From contig NZ_STGC01000005.1 of the NCBI RefSeq assembly GCF_005222805.1, forward strand, positions 1,154,456-1,218,455: a stretch of DNA of 64,000 bases, given 5' to 3'. Numbering within the stretch: the stretch's first letter is position 1; every line of letters starts with the position of its first letter. Source of the stretch: Devosia sp. FKR38. Lineage in GTDB: Bacteria > Pseudomonadota > Alphaproteobacteria > Rhizobiales > Devosiaceae. A model generated the notes under the pieces. The model was not told the origin of the DNA. It did not search any database and saw only the letters and a program-made list of their open reading frames with translations. Below are positions 60,045-64,000 of the stretch, one piece after another. The translations under genes and the position numbers were made by a program.

Positions 60045-60395
60045 TCAGGCGGCACCAGCCAGATAGAAGCGCCGGGCGACGGTATGATCGCGCAGCGCCA
60101 GGGCCGGCAGCTTGCCGGTCAGCGCCGCCACCACGACCGATGGGTCGGGCAATGCGCTGGCATCGACCATCACTCTGCTGAAGGCCGGGCGGCGCCCCAG
60201 CTTGACCTCTTCGAGCATGTCGAACAGCAGCGCCCGCACATCGGTGCGCGTCGCGCAGGCAACGCAGGTGCTGCCATCGGCATGGCCATGGCCCGAATTG
60301 GCGGCGAGGCGCAGCAGTGCCGTTTCGCCATCGAGCGCCAGCATGTGGCCGGGCTCGGTGACCAGGGTCACGGGAATGGGCTCAGCCTTGGACAT
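60045..60395 (-). CDS. Small CobW/G3E-like protein lacking the P-loop
   Basis: A 116-residue protein directly downstream of metH. The central CVACATRTDVRALLFDML (residues about 44-61) and RVMVDASALPDPSVVVAAL (about 74-92) resemble the CxCC-to-SGLADP stretch of G3E (CobW/YjiA) GTPases. The Walker A GKST loop and the C-terminal domain are absent. It could be a degenerate relic or a small accessory protein that uses the metal-binding part. The ATG at 60395 follows GGGGTGA; a GTG at 60413 is possible. Confidence 0.45.
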   Translation of the reverse strand: MSKAEPIPVTLVTEPGHMLALDGETALLRLAANSGHGHADGSTCVACATRTDVRALLFDMLEEVKLGRRPAFSRVMVDASALPDPSVVVAALTGKLPALALRDHTVARRFYLAGAA

Positions 60396-60423
60396 CGAGA
60401 TCACCCCAGCCACAGGACAGTAC

Positions 60424-64000
<3,577 letters not shown>

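Overview
The window is high-GC chromosomal DNA from an alphaproteobacterium, most likely of the order Hyphomicrobiales and perhaps Devosia-like. The basis is gene content and order: a BigR-type sulfide operon, cbb3 oxidase with an FNR/FixK box, NDUFA12 beside a DUF2155 gene, a trpGDC-moaC-moeA-lexA block, GTTC-N7-GTTC LexA boxes and a B12-dependent ribonucleotide reductase. The genus is an inference. No rRNA, tRNA or CRISPR array was recognised.

Layout. (1) 1-8.4 kb, respiration and sulfur: the N-terminal part of ccoN; a hemerythrin-like and a DsbD_2/TauE-like gene near an FNR/FixK box; a ClC channel; and a bigR-controlled cluster (BigR, DUF2892, two YeeE/YedE half-transporters, persulfide dioxygenase, DUF442 protein, SulP transporter). 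(2) 8.4-27.8 kb, carbohydrate uptake: three ABC importers and three regulators. The first is RbsABC-like with a sugar-nucleotide-type dehydrogenase and a LacI regulator. The second is Ugp/Mal-like, with a Tat-exported binding protein, both permease halves fused in one polypeptide, a divergent ATPase and GntR regulators. The third is RbsABC-like with two permeases and ends at a Cds1-like PLP enzyme. (3) 28-32.7 kb, accessory stretch: small secreted protein, TIM44-like protein, an unknown gene, an HNH nuclease, a REP-like palindromic repeat, and an AT-rich two-gene unit (nucleotidyltransferase plus DEDDh exonuclease) using TTG starts. (4) 32.7-64 kb, housekeeping: nrdJ, NDUFA12, lexA, moeA, moaC, trpC/D/G/E, a PpiD-like chaperone, tpiA, secG, pyrG, an amidase, eno, an Arr-type ADP-ribosyltransferase, AMP nucleosidase, folD, a patatin-like protein and a nearly complete metH that runs off the right edge.

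How it fits together. The sulfur cluster reads as a sulfide/persulfide detoxification pathway: sensing by BigR, sulfur-compound movement by the YeeE/YedE pair, oxidation to sulfite by the dioxygenase, and anion transport by SulP. The three importers share one design: in each, the binding-protein gene is followed by a strong hairpin before the next transport gene, as expected for making more binding protein than membrane subunits. NrdJ and MetH both need cobalamin. The AT-rich nucleotidyltransferase/exonuclease pair at 31-32.6 kb is the best candidate for an undescribed system; the fused permease, the duplicated operator motifs, and a possible small RNA upstream of folD are the other points of interest.
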